Positions 28,411 through 39,892 of a DNA stretch of 64,000 bases are shown in pieces. The position numbers and the translations under genes are program-made. Each line of letters starts with the position of its first letter. Position 1 is the first letter of the stretch. The notes beneath the pieces are model-generated. The model worked only from the letters and a program-made list of their open reading frames with translations, searched no databases and was not told the origin of the DNA. Source of the DNA: CAWFKS01 sp963816435 (GTDB taxonomy: Bacteria > Pseudomonadota > Alphaproteobacteria > Rhizobiales > Rhizobiaceae); NCBI GenBank assembly GCA_963816435.1, contig CAWFKS010000020.1, positions 62,001 to 126,000 on the forward strand, given 5' to 3'.

Positions 28411-31389
28411 ATGGCACGACAAGATCAGGCCAACGACCAGTTCTCGCTGACCTCCTTCCTCTACGGCGGCAACGCCTCCTATATCGACGGACTCTACGCA
28501 GACTGGGAGAACGACCCGCAGTCGGTCGATCCGGCCTGGCGCGACTTCTTTTCGGCACTGAAGGATGACGCCGATACGGTGCGCAAGAACGCCCGCGGCG
28601 CCTCCTGGAAGGCGAAGAACTGGCCGCAGGTCGCCAACGGCGAACTCGTCTCAGCCCTCGACGGCAATTGGGGCGAGGTCGAAAAGCACTTCGAGAAGAA
28701 GGCGCGCGCCCGCGCCAGCGAGGGCCAGTCCGAGGACGACGTGCTGCGCGCCACGCGCAATTCGGTGCGCGCCATCATGATGATCCGCGCCTTCCGCATG
28801 CGCGGCCATCTGCACGCCGACCTCGACCCGCTGGGCATCGCCAAGCCGCTCGAGGACTACAACGAGCTGTCGCCCGAGGCCTACGGCTTCACCGAAGCCG
28901 ACTACGACCGGCCGATCTTCATCGACAACGTGCTGGGCCTGGAGACCGCCACCATCCGCGAGATGCTGGGCATCCTCCAGCGCACCTACTGCTCGACCAT
29001 GGGCGTCGAGTTCATGCACATCTCCAATCCCGAGGAGAAGGGCTGGATCCAGGAGCGCATCGAGGGTCCCGACAAGACCATCGAGTTCACCGAGAACGGC
29101 AAGCGCGCCATCCTGCAGAAGCTGATCGAGGCCGAGGGCTTCGAGCAGTTCATCGACGTCAAGTACAAGGGCACCAAGCGCTTCGGCCTCGACGGCAGCG
29201 AATCGCTGATCCCGGCGCTGGAGCAGATCATCAAGCGCGGCGGCGCCATGGGCATGAAGGAGATCGTGCTGGGCATGGCCCATCGCGGCCGCCTCAACGT
29301 GCTGTCCCAGGTCATGGGCAAGCCGCACCGCGCCATCTTCCACGAGTTCAAGGGCGGCTCCTTCACCCCCGACGACGTCGAGGGTTCGGGCGACGTGAAG
29401 TATCATCTCGGCGCCTCGTCCGACCGCGAGTTCGACGGCAACAAGGTGCATCTTTCGCTGACGGCGAACCCCTCGCATCTTGAGATCGTCAACCCGGTCG
29501 TCATGGGCAAGGCGCGGGCCAAGCAGGACCAGGTGTTCGGCCGCAGCCGTGAGGAGCAGGTGCCGCTGGAGGAGCGCGCCAAGGTGCTGCCGCTGCTCCT
29601 GCACGGCGACGCAGCCTTCGCCGGCCAAGGCGTGGTGGCGGAGTGCTTCGGCCTGTCGGGATTGCGCGGTCACCGCGTCGCCGGGACCGTGCACTTCATC
29701 ATCAACAACCAGATCGGCTTCACCACCAACCCGCGCTTCTCGCGCTCCTCGCCCTACCCCTCGGACGTCGCCAAGATGATCGAGGCGCCGATCTTCCACG
29801 TCAACGGCGACGATCCCGAGGCCGTGGTCTACGCGGCGAAGGTCGCGACCGAATTCCGGATGACGTTCCAGAAGCCGGTCGTCATCGACATGTTCTGCTA
29901 CCGCCGCTTCGGCCACAACGAGGGCGACGAGCCGGCTTTCACCCAGCCGCTGATGTACAAGAACATCCGCAACCACAAGACGACGGCGCAGATTTACGGG
30001 GAGAAGCTGATATCGGAAGGGCTCTTGACCGAGGACGAGCTCGAGAAGCTGCGCGCCGACTGGCGCGCTCATCTGGAGATCGAGTTCGAGGCCGGCCAGT
30101 CCTACCGCCCCAACAAGGCCGACTGGCTGGACGGCGCGTGGACCGGGCTGCGCACCGCCGACAGCCAGGACGAACTGCGCCGCGGCAAGACAGCGGTGCC
30201 GGTCAAGACGCTGAAGGAGATCGGCAAGAAGCTGACCGAGGTGCCCGACGGTTTCGAGGCGCACCGCACCATCCAGCGCTTCCTGGACAACCGCAGGAAG
30301 ATGATCGATTCGGGCGAGGGCATCGACTGGGCGACCGGCGAGGCGCTGGCCTTCGGCTCGATCCTCATGGAAGGCAACCCGATCCGACTGTCGGGCCAGG
30401 ATTCCGAACGCGGCACGTTCTCGCAGCGCCATTCGGTTCTCTACGACCAGAACGACGAGCACCGCTTCATCCCGCTCAACAATCTGGGACCCCAGCAGGC
30501 CTACTACGAGGTCATCAACTCGATGCTCTCGGAGGAAGCCGTGCTCGGCTTCGAATACGGCTACTCGCTGGCCGAGCCGCGGGCGCTGACCCTTTGGGAG
30601 GCGCAGTTCGGCGACTTCGCCAACGGCGCGCAGGTCGTGTTCGACCAGTTCATCTCCAGCGGCGAGCGCAAGTGGCTACGCATGAGCGGCCTGGTATGCC
30701 TTCTGCCGCACGGCTACGAGGGCCAGGGGCCGGAGCATTCCTCCGCCAGGCTGGAGCGCTTCCTGCAGATGTGCGCGGAAGACAACATGCAGGTCGCCAA
30801 CGTGACGACGCCGGCGAACTACTTCCACATCCTGCGCCGCCAGCTGAAGCGCGACTTCCGCAAGCCGCTGATCCTGATGACGCCGAAGTCGCTGCTGCGC
30901 CACAAGCGGGCGGTGTCGACGCTGGCCGAGATCTCGGGCGAATCGACCTTCCACCGGCTGTTGTGGGACGACGCGCAATATCTCGACGGGCAGGAGATCA
31001 AGCTCGTCAAGGATTCCAAGATCAGGCGCGTCGTGCTGTGCTCGGGCAAGGTCTATTACGACCTCTACGAGGAGCGCGAGAAGCGCGGCGTCAACGACGT
31101 CTACCTGCTTCGCGTCGAGCAGCTCTACCCGTTCCCGGCCAAGGCGCTGATCACCGAATTGTCGCGCTTCCGCAACGCCGAGATGGTGTGGTGCCAGGAG
31201 GAGCCCAAGAACATGGGCGCCTGGTCCTTCATCGATCCCTACCTCGAATGGGTGCTCGCCCACATCGACGCCAAGCACCAGCGCGTGCGCTACGCGGGAC
31301 GGCCGGCGGCCGCCTCGCCGGCCACGGGGCTGATGTCGAAGCACCAGGCGCAGCTCGCCTCCTTCCTCGAAGACGCGCTGGCCGAATAG
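28411..31389 (+). CDS. sucA: 2-oxoglutarate dehydrogenase E1 component
   Basis: SucA is the thiamine-diphosphate-dependent E1 subunit that decarboxylates 2-oxoglutarate and passes succinyl to SucB. The 992-residue protein is full length. [20 protein letters not shown] is the E2-binding N terminus. The ThDP and active regions include [24 protein letters not shown] with [25 protein letters not shown] and [10 protein letters not shown]. The start at 28411 was chosen because the N-terminal family block begins just after it. The gene is intact over nearly 3 kb, in contrast to its neighbours. Confidence 0.96.
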   Translation: MARQDQANDQFSLTSFLYGGNASYIDGLYADWENDPQSVDPAWRDFFSALKDDADTVRKNARGASWKAKNWPQVANGELVSALDGNWGEVEKHFEKKARARASEGQSEDDVLRATRNSVRAIMMIRAFRMRGHLHADLDPLGIAKPLEDYNELSPEAYGFTEADYDRPIFIDNVLGLETATIREMLGILQRTYCSTMGVEFMHISNPEEKGWIQERIEGPDKTIEFTENGKRAILQKLIEAEGFEQFIDVKYKGTKRFGLDGSESLIPALEQIIKRGGAMGMKEIVLGMAHRGRLNVLSQVMGKPHRAIFHEFKGGSFTPDDVEGSGDVKYHLGASSDREFDGNKVHLSLTANPSHLEIVNPVVMGKARAKQDQVFGRSREEQVPLEERAKVLPLLLHGDAAFAGQGVVAECFGLSGLRGHRVAGTVHFIINNQIGFTTNPRFSRSSPYPSDVAKMIEAPIFHVNGDDPEAVVYAAKVATEFRMTFQKPVVIDMFCYRRFGHNEGDEPAFTQPLMYKNIRNHKTTAQIYGEKLISEGLLTEDELEKLRADWRAHLEIEFEAGQSYRPNKADWLDGAWTGLRTADSQDELRRGKTAVPVKTLKEIGKKLTEVPDGFEAHRTIQRFLDNRRKMIDSGEGIDWATGEALAFGSILMEGNPIRLSGQDSERGTFSQRHSVLYDQNDEHRFIPLNNLGPQQAYYEVINSMLSEEAVLGFEYGYSLAEPRALTLWEAQFGDFANGAQVVFDQFISSGERKWLRMSGLVCLLPHGYEGQGPEHSSARLERFLQMCAEDNMQVANVTTPANYFHILRRQLKRDFRKPLILMTPKSLLRHKRAVSTLAEISGESTFHRLLWDDAQYLDGQEIKLVKDSKIRRVVLCSGKVYYDLYEEREKRGVNDVYLLRVEQLYPFPAKALITELSRFRNAEMVWCQEEPKNMGAWSFIDPYLEWVLAHIDAKHQRVRYAGRPAAASPATGLMSKHQAQLASFLEDALAE

Positions 31390-31427
31390 GCGCGTCCCGA
31401 CCAACCCGAAAGACACGGACAGGCACG

Positions 31428-32718
<1,291 letters not shown>

Positions 32719-32725
32719 CAGGGCG

Positions 32726-32976
32726 GTGCCGACCCTGGCGGTTGTCGCGGGCGTGAAGATACAGATCTTCGCGCTCGAGCATCCGCCGCCGCACTTCCAT
32801 GTCGTCTTTGCCGAACACCGGGCGCAGGTTGAAATCGAGACGCTCACGCTGCTGAACGGAGAAATCCCGCGAGCCAAGCTCGCGGCTGTGCTATCGTGGG
32901 CCGAGCCGCGCAAATCGGCGCTGCTCAAGGCATGGCAGACGATCAGGTCGGGGAACCGCCGGAGAAGATCGGATGA
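32726..32976 (+). CDS. DUF4160 protein (one-base deletion)
   Basis: This is a DUF4160 protein of about 83 residues, a family often paired with DUF2442 in predicted toxin-antitoxin-like modules. [20 protein letters not shown] carries the typical HxPxHxHV block, and [24 protein letters not shown] the C-terminal helix. It starts at GTG 32726, eight bases after sucB. As read, the frame runs on through the next gene. One missing G in the run at 32950-32953 gives the natural ending [10 protein letters not shown] and a TGA that overlaps the DUF2442 ATG by four bases, strong support for the correction. Confidence 0.72.
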
Positions 32977-33260
32977 AGGATATTCTGCGCATCACATCGG
33001 CCGAAGCGGTCGTCCCCGGCGTTCTGAAGGTCACGTGGAACGACGGCCACGAGGGCGTGGTCGACCTGCGCGGCATCATCGTGCGCGGCGAGATGTTCTC
33101 GAAGCTCCGCGATCCGCAATATTTCGCCACCGTTCGTGTCTCCGACTACGGCCATTCGATCTACTGGGGTCCCGACGGGGATGAGGATGCCGATTTCGGC
33201 TGCGAGCGACTGCGGGAAATCGCCGACGAGCAGGCCGAACTCATCGCTCATGCGAGCTAG
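32973..33260 (+). CDS. DUF2442 domain-containing protein
   Basis: This encodes a 95-residue protein of the DUF2442 family. The pattern [25 protein letters not shown], then VVDLRGIIVRGEMFSKLRDP, is typical, with SIYWGPDGDEDAD toward the end. DUF2442 is usually found with DUF4160 and the pair has been suggested as a toxin-antitoxin system, with no mechanism known to me. The ATGA overlap with the corrected DUF4160 frame indicates coupled translation. The pair sits directly behind sucB. Confidence 0.82.
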   Translation: MKDILRITSAEAVVPGVLKVTWNDGHEGVVDLRGIIVRGEMFSKLRDPQYFATVRVSDYGHSIYWGPDGDEDADFGCERLREIADEQAELIAHAS

Positions 33261-33281
33261 CGACGGCCCGAGGACAGCCCC

Positions 33282-33896
33282 ATGACCCCCGAATTCCTGC
33301 TGACCTCGCTAATCGTCGTGCTGATCCCCGGCACCGGTGTGATCTACACCGTGGCGACGGGCATCTCGGCCGGACGCAGGGCGAGCATCGCCGCGGCACT
33401 CGGCTGCACGTTCGGCATCGTGCCGGCCATGCTCGCCTCGGTGCTGGGGCTGGCGGCGATCTTCCATGCCAGCGCGGTGGCCTTCCAGGTGCTGAAATTC
33501 GCCGGCGCGGCCTACCTGCTCTACCTGGCGTGGATGACGCTCAGGGAAGGCGGCCCGCTCGGCATCGACCGGACACGGCGGCAACCGGCCGGGCTGGTGC
33601 GGACGGCGCGCACCGGCTTCCTCATCAACATCCTCAATCCGAAGCTCTCGGTCTTCTTCCTCGCCTTCCTGCCGCAGTTCGTGCCGGTCGACGCGGTCGC
33701 ACCCCTGACGCGCATGATCGGGCTCGGCCTCGTCTTCATGGCGATGACCTTCGCCGTCTTCGTCGTCTACGGCGTCTTCGCCTCGGCGCTTGGCGAGCGG
33801 CTTTTCCGCAGCGAGACGGCGATGCGCTGGATGCGCCGCACGGTGGCGGCGACTTTCGCCGCGTTCGGGCTGCGGCTCGCTCTTTCGAGCCGCTGA
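33282..33896 (+). CDS. LysE-family translocator
   Basis: This encodes a 204-residue inner-membrane exporter of the LysE/RhtB family, which expels amino acids or related metabolites. Six hydrophobic segments are visible. IPGTGVIYTVATGISAGRRA (residues about 15-35) and FLINILNPKLSVFFLAFLPQF (about 108-130) are the two family signatures. Substrate is unknown. It stands between the DUF4160/DUF2442 pair and two MAPEG genes, all on the plus strand with short gaps. Confidence 0.88.
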   Translation: MTPEFLLTSLIVVLIPGTGVIYTVATGISAGRRASIAAALGCTFGIVPAMLASVLGLAAIFHASAVAFQVLKFAGAAYLLYLAWMTLREGGPLGIDRTRRQPAGLVRTARTGFLINILNPKLSVFFLAFLPQFVPVDAVAPLTRMIGLGLVFMAMTFAVFVVYGVFASALGERLFRSETAMRWMRRTVAATFAAFGLRLALSSR

Positions 33897-33945
33897 CCTA
33901 GATAGGGACAAAGCCTCCCAGCCACGCGAAGCGAAGCAGCACGCA

Positions 33946-34335
33946 TTGTCCATCGAACTGACCTATCTCGTCTGGAGCGCGGCGCTCGCCTTCGCCTATC
34001 TCGGCACGCAGACGATCCTGTTTCGCCGCCAGGTCGGTCTGGCGAAGGCCAACGGCAAGCGCGACAACGACCCGCCACCCGACAAGTGGACCGGCCGCGG
34101 CGAGCGCGCGCTGCGCAATTTCCTCGAGACCTATGCGATCTTCGTGGCGCTGGCCGTGGCGGTGGAGCTTTCCGGCCGCTCCGACTTTCTCACCGTGTGG
34201 GGAGCCGGCCTCTGGTTCTGGGCGCGCGTCGCCTACCTGCCGCTCTACATGTTCGGCATCACGCCATGGCGCTCCCATGTCTGGGTGCTTTCCGCCCTCG
34301 GCCTCGTCATGATGTTCGCCGGCGTCGTCGCCTGA
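33946..34335 (+). CDS. MAPEG family protein (first of two)
   Basis: This encodes a 129-residue four-helix membrane protein of the MAPEG family (membrane-associated proteins in eicosanoid and glutathione metabolism). GERALRNFLETYAIFVALAVAVELSG is the central signature helix with the conserved ERxxxNxxE pattern. FWARVAYLPLYMFGI matches the third helix. I place the start at TTG 33946 (MSIELTYLVWS), where similarity begins. Bacterial MAPEG proteins have few proven roles. A second, related copy follows 110 bases downstream. Confidence 0.75.
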   Translation: MSIELTYLVWSAALAFAYLGTQTILFRRQVGLAKANGKRDNDPPPDKWTGRGERALRNFLETYAIFVALAVAVELSGRSDFLTVWGAGLWFWARVAYLPLYMFGITPWRSHVWVLSALGLVMMFAGVVA

Positions 34336-34445
34336 TCTTCCCGTCTCCGCCGCGCCAACTGGCGCGAAGTCTTCACGCGAAATGCTATGCTGATTACGCT
34401 GGGGCAGCGCCCCGGCGCACGAGGCAACAGGGGGAGATGTTTGCC

Positions 34446-34849
34446 ATGGAAAATGCCGCAGCGACCGAAATCACCGTGCTCGGCTGGAGCGTGGTGCTGC
34501 TGATCGTCCACATCGTCATCCAGGTGCTGCTCGCCTGGAAGGACCAGGGCGTGCCCTATTTGATGTCGGCCCGCGACGAGGCGAAGCCGGTGACGGCGAT
34601 GACCGACCGCGATGACGCGTGGCCTGCAGGAACTTCGTCGAGACCTACGGCGCCTTCGTCGGCCTGGCGCTGGCGCTGGTGGTGACCGGCAAGGCCGGCG
34701 GCATCGGCGCGACCGGCGCATGGGTCTGGTTCTGGGCGCGCGTCGTCTACGTGCCGGTGTTCGCGGCCGGCATTCCGGCGGTTCGCACGCTCGTCTGGGC
34801 CGTCTCGATCGTCGGCCTCGTGATGATGCTGATCCAGCTGTGGAGCTGA
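34446..34849 (+). CDS. MAPEG family protein (second, two frameshifts)
   Basis: This is a second MAPEG protein, 133 residues after correction. It starts at ATG 34446 with GGGGGAG upstream. The first 55 residues (MENAAATEITVLGWSVVLLI and SARDEAKPVTAMTDR) are followed by two one-base insertions, at 34611 and 34629-34630. Removing both gives TDRMTRGLQNFVETYGAFVG, the family signature. RVVYVPVFAAGIPAVRTLVW corresponds to helix three of the first copy, so the pair probably arose by duplication. Confidence 0.75.
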
Positions 34850-34888
34850 GGACGCAACCTGCGAAGACTCCGCGAGAGGCGGCGCGGC

Positions 34889-35639
34889 ATGAACGGACCG
34901 GTCGTGCTCGTGACCGGCGGCAGCCGCGGCATCGGTGCGGCTGTCTGCCGGCAGGCGGCAGCCGCCGGCTGGCGCGTCGCGGTGAACTACGCCTCCAACG
35001 GCGCGGCAGCCGACGAGGTGGTGGCCGCCATCGAGGCCGACGGCGGCGAGGCTTTTGCCGTGAAGGCCGACGTCGCCAACGAGAGTGACGTGCTCGCCAT
35101 GTTCGCGGCAGTCGAGGAAAAATTCGGCGCACTGGACGCGCTGGTGAACAATGCCGGCATCGTCGGCGCGAAGGCGCGGGTCGACGAGATGAGCGTCGAG
35201 CGCTGGCGCCGCATGTTCGACATCAACGTGATCGGCACGCTCCTGTGCGCCCGCGAGGCGGTCAGGCGCATGTCGACGCGCCACGGCGGCAAGGGCGGCG
35301 CCATCGTCAACGTCTCTTCCGTCGCGGCCAGGCTCGGCTCGGCCGGCGAATATGTCGACTACGCCGCCTCCAAGGGCGCCGTCGACAGCCTTCACCCTGG
35401 GGCTGGCGCGGGAAGTCGCCGAGGAGGGCATTCGCGTCAACGCCGTGCGGCCGGGCGTCATCGACACCGATATCCACGCCTCGGGCGGGCAGCCCGACCG
35501 CATCGCCCGCGTCGCGCCGCTGGTCCCGATGAAACGCGCCGGCACCGCCGACGAAATCGCCGCGGCGGTGCTGTGGCTATTGTCCCCGGCGGCTTCCTAT
35601 GCGACGGGAACCGTGATCGATGTGAGCGGCGGGCGCTAG
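34889..35639 (+). CDS. SDR-family NAD(P) oxidoreductase (one-base frameshift)
   Basis: This is a short-chain dehydrogenase of 249 residues after correction. The cofactor motif TGGSRGIG lies at residues 9-16, NNAG marks strand four, and the catalytic YAASK follows GEYVD. An extra C at 35389-35390 breaks the frame just after [10 protein letters not shown]. Without it the protein continues [22 protein letters not shown] and ends [15 protein letters not shown]. The substrate is not predictable. It lies 39 bases before lpdA. Confidence 0.82.
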
Positions 35640-35677
35640 CCAACTCCCATGCCTGCCGCCAAGCGGAAGGACAGCAA

Positions 35678-37084
35678 ATGCCATACGATGTCGTCGTGAT
35701 CGGAGCCGGACCGGGCGGCTATGTCTGCGCGATCAAGGCCGCGCAACTGGGCCTCAAGACCGCGGTGGTGGAAAAGCGCGACACGTTCGGCGGCACCTGC
35801 GTCAATGTCGGCTGCATTCCCTCGAAGGCACTGCTGCACGCCACCGAGATGTTCGCGGAGGCGGGACATTCCTTCCCCGCGCTCGGCATCGATGTCGGCA
35901 AGCCGAAATTCGATCTGAAGAAGATGATGGCCCACAAGGACCAGACGGTCGAGCTCAACACCAAGGGCCTCGACTACCTGATGAAGAAGAACAAGATCGA
36001 CACGCTCAAGGGCACCGGCAAGCTGGTCGGAAAGGGCAAGCTGACGGTGACCGGCGAGGACGGCAAGGAAGAGCAGGTCGAGGCGAAGAACATCGTCATT
36101 GCCACCGGCTCCGACGTTGCCGGCATCCCCGGCGTCGAGGTGAAGTTCGACGAGAAGGTCATCGTCTCGTCCACCGGCGCGCTGTCGCTTGCCAAGGTGC
36201 CGGGCCATCTCGTCGTCGTCGGCGGCGGCGTCATCGGGCTGGAGCTCGGCTCGGTGTGGGCGCGCCTCGGCGCCAAGGTGACGGTGGTCGAGTTCCTCGA
36301 CACCATCCTCGGCGGCATGGACGGCGAGATTTCCAAGCAGTTCCAGCGGCTGCTGGCCAAGCAGGGCATGGACTTCAAGCTCGGCGCCAAGGTGACCGCG
36401 GTGAAGAAGGCCGGCAAGGGCGCCTCGGTGACCTTCGAACCGGTGAAGGGCGGCGACGCCGAGACGATCGAGGCCGACGCCGTGCTGGTGGCGACCGGCC
36501 GCAAGCCGTTCACCGAAGGGCTCGGGCTGGAGGAAGCCGGCGTGGCGCTCGACGAGCGCGGCCGCGTCAAGATCGACGAACACTTCGCCACCTCGGTGGA
36601 AGGCGTCTACGCCATCGGCGACGTCATCGCCGGGCCGATGCTCGCCCACAAGGCCGAGGACGAGGGCGTCGCGGTGGCCGAGATCATCGCCGGCCAGGCC
36701 GGTCATGTGAATTACGACGTCATTCCGGGCGTGGTCTACACCACGCCTGAGGTCGCCTCCGTCGGCAAGACCGAGGAGGAGCTGAAGAAGGCGGGCGTGG
36801 AATACCGCGTCGGCAAGTTCCCCTTCTCCGCCAACGGGCGCGCGCGCTCGATGTTGAAGACGGACGGCTTCGTGAAGGTGCTGGCCGACAAGGCGACCGA
36901 CCGCGTGCTCGGCGTCCACATGCTGGGCTTCGGCGCCGGCGAGATGATCCACGAGGCGGCGGTGCTGATGGAGTTCGGCGGCTCGGCCGAGGATCTCGCT
37001 CGCACCTGCCACGCCCACCCGACCATGTCGGAAACGGTCAAGGAGGCGGCGATGGCCGCCTGGTCGAAGCCGATCCACATGTAG
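35678..37084 (+). CDS. lpdA: Dihydrolipoyl dehydrogenase (E3)
   Basis: This FAD-dependent E3 enzyme reoxidises the lipoyl group of the 2-oxoglutarate dehydrogenase E2. The 468-residue protein is intact. GAGPGGY binds FAD, the redox disulfide is C41/C46 in [28 protein letters not shown] is the NAD site, and [13 protein letters not shown] holds the catalytic His-Glu pair. GGAAGGA precedes the ATG. It normally follows sucB closely; here six accessory genes are inserted. A strong terminator ends the unit. Confidence 0.96.
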   Translation: MPYDVVVIGAGPGGYVCAIKAAQLGLKTAVVEKRDTFGGTCVNVGCIPSKALLHATEMFAEAGHSFPALGIDVGKPKFDLKKMMAHKDQTVELNTKGLDYLMKKNKIDTLKGTGKLVGKGKLTVTGEDGKEEQVEAKNIVIATGSDVAGIPGVEVKFDEKVIVSSTGALSLAKVPGHLVVVGGGVIGLELGSVWARLGAKVTVVEFLDTILGGMDGEISKQFQRLLAKQGMDFKLGAKVTAVKKAGKGASVTFEPVKGGDAETIEADAVLVATGRKPFTEGLGLEEAGVALDERGRVKIDEHFATSVEGVYAIGDVIAGPMLAHKAEDEGVAVAEIIAGQAGHVNYDVIPGVVYTTPEVASVGKTEEELKKAGVEYRVGKFPFSANGRARSMLKTDGFVKVLADKATDRVLGVHMLGFGAGEMIHEAAVLMEFGGSAEDLARTCHAHPTMSETVKEAAMAAWSKPIHM

Positions 37085-37106
37085 ACCGGCGCCTCGCGCA
37101 CACAGC

Positions 37107-37137
37107 AAAAAGGCCCGCGCGACACGCGGGCCTTTTC
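37107..37137. terminator. Rho-independent terminator after lpdA
   Basis: GGCCCGCG (37112-37119) pairs with CGCGGGCC (37125-37132) around CGACA, with an A-run before and TTTT after. It can serve lpdA and the convergent gene at 37160. Confidence 0.88.
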
Positions 37138-37159
37138 GTTTGCGGCAAGTCTCAGCCGA

Positions 37160-37588
37160 TTATTCGCTCGGCTTCGGACCCTGCTCCGGCGTCGCGGCGG
37201 CCGGGGCCTGATCGGTATTGGCGGCCGGCGCCTGGGCGTTCTGGTCAGCCGGCTGGGCGGGCTGCGCCTGGTCGGTGGCGGCCGGAGCCGTGGTGGTGTC
37301 GGTGGTCACGGCCGGGCTGTTGTCGATCGAGGCGGTCGTGCCCGAATCGGTCGAGGGGCCGGTGAAGGCGATGACGGCAACGACGACCAGCACGGCGATG
37401 ATGCCGGCCACGACCCAGCCGCCATATCCACCGCCGCCACGCTCGACGACGGTATTGTTGGTCATGCGGGGTTCGGCGGCCGGATCGGTGTAACGGGGGT
37501 CGGCGTTGACCGGGGGTTCGACCCGGGGATCGACGGGATCGACCGGATCGACCGGCCGGCGGGGCTCACGGGGATCATTCATCGACAT
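37160..37588 (-). CDS. Pro/Ala-rich single-span membrane protein, stress-linked
   Basis: This encodes a 142-residue protein of unknown function. The N-terminal cytosolic part is proline- and acid-rich with a PVDPVDPVDP repeat. One transmembrane helix follows at about residues 58-76 (WVVAGIIAVLVVVAVIAF), then a low-complexity Ala/Gln/Pro tail. I choose the ATG at 37588 because GGAGAG lies eight bases upstream; an ATG at 37603 is too close to the ribosome site. An EcfG promoter lies about 50 bases upstream, suggesting a general stress envelope protein. Confidence 0.7.
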   Translation of the reverse strand: MSMNDPREPRRPVDPVDPVDPRVEPPVNADPRYTDPAAEPRMTNNTVVERGGGGYGGWVVAGIIAVLVVVAVIAFTGPSTDSGTTASIDNSPAVTTDTTTAPAATDQAQPAQPADQNAQAPAANTDQAPAAATPEQGPKPSE

Positions 37589-37634
37589 TTTTTTGCTCTC
37601 CATTCCTGCGTCAAGACGCGATGTTTCGCGTCAT

Positions 37635-37660
37635 AACGTCACGGAATGAAAGGCGGTTCC
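37635..37660 (-). promoter_or_regulatory. EcfG-type general stress promoter (37160 gene)
   Basis: On the minus strand GGAAC (37660-37656), 17 bases and CGTT (37638-37635) match the consensus fully. A hairpin GACGCGA-AACA-TCGCGTC lies between this promoter and the start codon. Confidence 0.75.
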
Positions 37661-37683
37661 CGTGCGGCAGTGCACGGAATGTG

Positions 37684-38751
37684 TCAGCCTGCTGGCGAAA
37701 CCGTGAAGCCGTCGCGGCGCAGCAACTCGATGAGCCCGTCCTCGCCGGGAAGATGCAGCGCGCCGACGGCGATGAAGGCGTCGCCCTTGTCGAGGTACTG
37801 GCGCGCGCTGTCGGCCATGTTGCGGTTGCGCGAGGTGATCATGCGCTCCTGGAACTCGGCATAGCCGGTCTCGTCGGCGGCCTCCTCCGGCATGGCGACG
37901 CGGAAGAACGGCCAGAACATGCCGGTCTCTTCCTTCTTGTAGAGCCCGATCATCGTCTCCGTGACGTCGTCTATGCGGTCGCCGAGCTTCAGCGTCTCGA
38001 CCAGTCCCTTGAGGTGGAAGTCGAGCGGCAGCGAGGCCATCGCCTCGAGCTGGTCGGCGGCACTTTCCAGCCCGCCGATCTGCTTGCCGTCCTTCTTGGC
38101 CTCCGCGGCGAGGCTGGTGTCGAGCACCGGTTCTCCCGACCCCTGGCGGGCCAGTTCGCAGGCCGGCAGCGCCACCATTGCCGAAAGCATCCACGGCTTC
38201 ATCTTCTGCACGGCGGCCAGCGAGATGCCGCGCTCGGCCAGCGCCTTCTCGACCTCGTCGCGCTCGTCGGCCGGCAGCAGCTTGGAAAGCGTCGTGTCGT
38301 CGGTGAACATGACGAGATCGGGATGCTTGACCATGACGTCGGCCATCGCCGCCTGGTCGAGCACGTCGGTGGTCTCGATGACCAGCGTGTCGCTGGCGTC
38401 GAACGCTTCCTGCGCTTTCGGCGGAAGCTTGGTCACGCGCGGATCGGTCATGTGCATGGTGCCGAACAGCCACGACGCCGGGCGGCCGTCCTTCTCGATC
38501 TTCCAAAGAAGCCCCTTGCCGTTCGGCGTCTCGGCGGCCTCCTTCCGCATCTCCGCGACGAGATCCGGGTGATCGGCGGAAAGCTCGGCCATCATGTCGT
38601 GGCCGTCGCAGACCGGCGTTTCCGCCCGCGCCTGCAGGGTGGCGAGCGCGGTGACCAGCAGGAACACCGCGAAGAACAGCATGTTGAGCGCGGCGAGCCC
38701 CCACTGCGTGGCGGCGGCGGCGCGATCGGCGATGGCGACGGGTTTTCTCAT
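37684..38751 (-). CDS. TraB/GumN family protein
   Basis: This encodes a 355-residue member of the TraB/GumN (PrgY-like) family, related to metal-dependent tiki-type proteases. An N-terminal membrane helix or signal lies at about residues 18-42. WLFGTMHMTDPRV carries the first GxxH-type motif, and DAFIAVGALHLPGEDGLIELLRRDG near the end holds the second. Proteolytic activity in this branch is a family inference. The ATG at 38751 is preferred over an earlier in-frame ATG. It stands alone between the 37160 gene and xerC. Confidence 0.86.
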   Translation of the reverse strand: MRKPVAIADRAAAATQWGLAALNMLFFAVFLLVTALATLQARAETPVCDGHDMMAELSADHPDLVAEMRKEAAETPNGKGLLWKIEKDGRPASWLFGTMHMTDPRVTKLPPKAQEAFDASDTLVIETTDVLDQAAMADVMVKHPDLVMFTDDTTLSKLLPADERDEVEKALAERGISLAAVQKMKPWMLSAMVALPACELARQGSGEPVLDTSLAAEAKKDGKQIGGLESAADQLEAMASLPLDFHLKGLVETLKLGDRIDDVTETMIGLYKKEETGMFWPFFRVAMPEEAADETGYAEFQERMITSRNRNMADSARQYLDKGDAFIAVGALHLPGEDGLIELLRRDGFTVSPAG

Positions 38752-38815
38752 GGCGCCGAGACTACGCGCCAAAGACGGTCAAACCGTTAATCCGGCTGCG
38801 CAAACTGGCCGCAAC

Positions 38816-39751
38816 TCAGGCCCTTGGATGGGCGGAATCGTAGATTTCCAGCAGCCGGCTGGTGTCGACGCCGGTGTAGATCTGCGTGGTCGACAGGCTG
38901 GCGTGGCCGAGCAGTTCCTGGATGGCGCGCAAATCGCCGCCGCGGCCGAGCAGATGCGTGGCGAAGGAGTGGCGCAGCGCATGCGGCGTCGCGGTGGCGG
39001 GCAGGCCGAGCGCGGAACGCAGCCGCTTCATCTCGCGCTGCACGATCGCCGCCTGCAGCTGACCGCCCTTCGCGCCGCGAAACAGCGGCCCATCCGGCCC
39101 GAGATCGTAGGGGCACAGCCGACGATATTCGGCGACCGCCTTTCGCGCCGCCGGCAGCAGCGGCACCATGCGCGTCTTGCCGCCCTTGCCGGTGACCCGC
39201 AGCATCTCGGTGCGCTCGCCGATCTCGGCGCCGGTCAGCCCCAGCGCCTCGGAGATGCGCAGGCCGCAACCGTAGAGCAGCGTCAGCACCGCCGCGTTGC
39301 GCGCCGCGATCCACGGCTCCTCGGCGAGCTGCTCGCCGGCCGCGACCACGCGCCTGGCGTCGGCGGCCGTCAGCGGCTTGGGCAGCGATTTCGGCTGCTT
39401 CGGCGAGCGCAGCGCCGTCACGCCGGCGGCGTTGGCGAGACCGCGCTTTTCGAGGAAGCGCAGCAGCGACCGGATGCCGGCCAGCCCGCGGCCCAGCGAA
39501 CGGGCGCCGGCGCCGCCGACACGGCGATAGGCGAGGAAAGCGCGCAAATCGGCCGGCCGCAATTCGGCGATGTCGGCCAGACCGGGAGCGCCGGCGCGGT
39601 GGCCGGTGAGGAACTGCAGGAACTGCCGGGTGTCGCGCTCGTAGGCCTCGACGGTGAGCTTGGCCAGCCGCCTCTCGTGCGCCAGCGAGGCGAGCCAGTC
39701 TGCCCGCGCCTTCTGCAGGTCGGGCCTCGCGGAGACAAGGAATTCTTCCAT
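38816..39751 (-). CDS. xerC: Tyrosine recombinase XerC
   Basis: XerC acts with XerD at the dif site to resolve chromosome dimers. The protein has 311 residues. The N-terminal SAM-like domain spans about residues 1-105. The catalytic domain has LLYGCGLRISEAL (first Arg), HALRHSFATHLL (His and second Arg) and LGHASLSTTQIYTGV (His and the Tyr nucleophile). Length and context near lpdA fit the housekeeping XerC rather than a phage integrase. It is divergent from rimM, 141 bases away. Confidence 0.88.
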   Translation of the reverse strand: MEEFLVSARPDLQKARADWLASLAHERRLAKLTVEAYERDTRQFLQFLTGHRAGAPGLADIAELRPADLRAFLAYRRVGGAGARSLGRGLAGIRSLLRFLEKRGLANAAGVTALRSPKQPKSLPKPLTAADARRVVAAGEQLAEEPWIAARNAAVLTLLYGCGLRISEALGLTGAEIGERTEMLRVTGKGGKTRMVPLLPAARKAVAEYRRLCPYDLGPDGPLFRGAKGGQLQAAIVQREMKRLRSALGLPATATPHALRHSFATHLLGRGGDLRAIQELLGHASLSTTQIYTGVDTSRLLEIYDSAHPRA

Positions 39752-39892
39752 TCCGCCATGATGCGCCGGCACGGTTAGCGACTGGTGAAGGGCCGCGTCC
39801 GCAAAGCGTGACGATTGAACGCGCGCCCGCGCGGCGATAGACAGGCGCAGGCAAGGAAGCGAGCGCTGGAGCCGCAGGCAGGGCCGCATGCG

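Noticed and set aside
28651..30462. 600-residue minus-strand frame opposite sucA
   Set aside because: Composition is histidine/valine/leucine-rich as expected for the antisense of a GC-rich gene, and sucA itself is complete.
38816..39751. Tyrosine recombinase as an integrase of a mobile island
   Set aside because: Length, motifs and the position beside lpdA and rimM fit housekeeping XerC. No tRNA, att repeats or phage genes are nearby.
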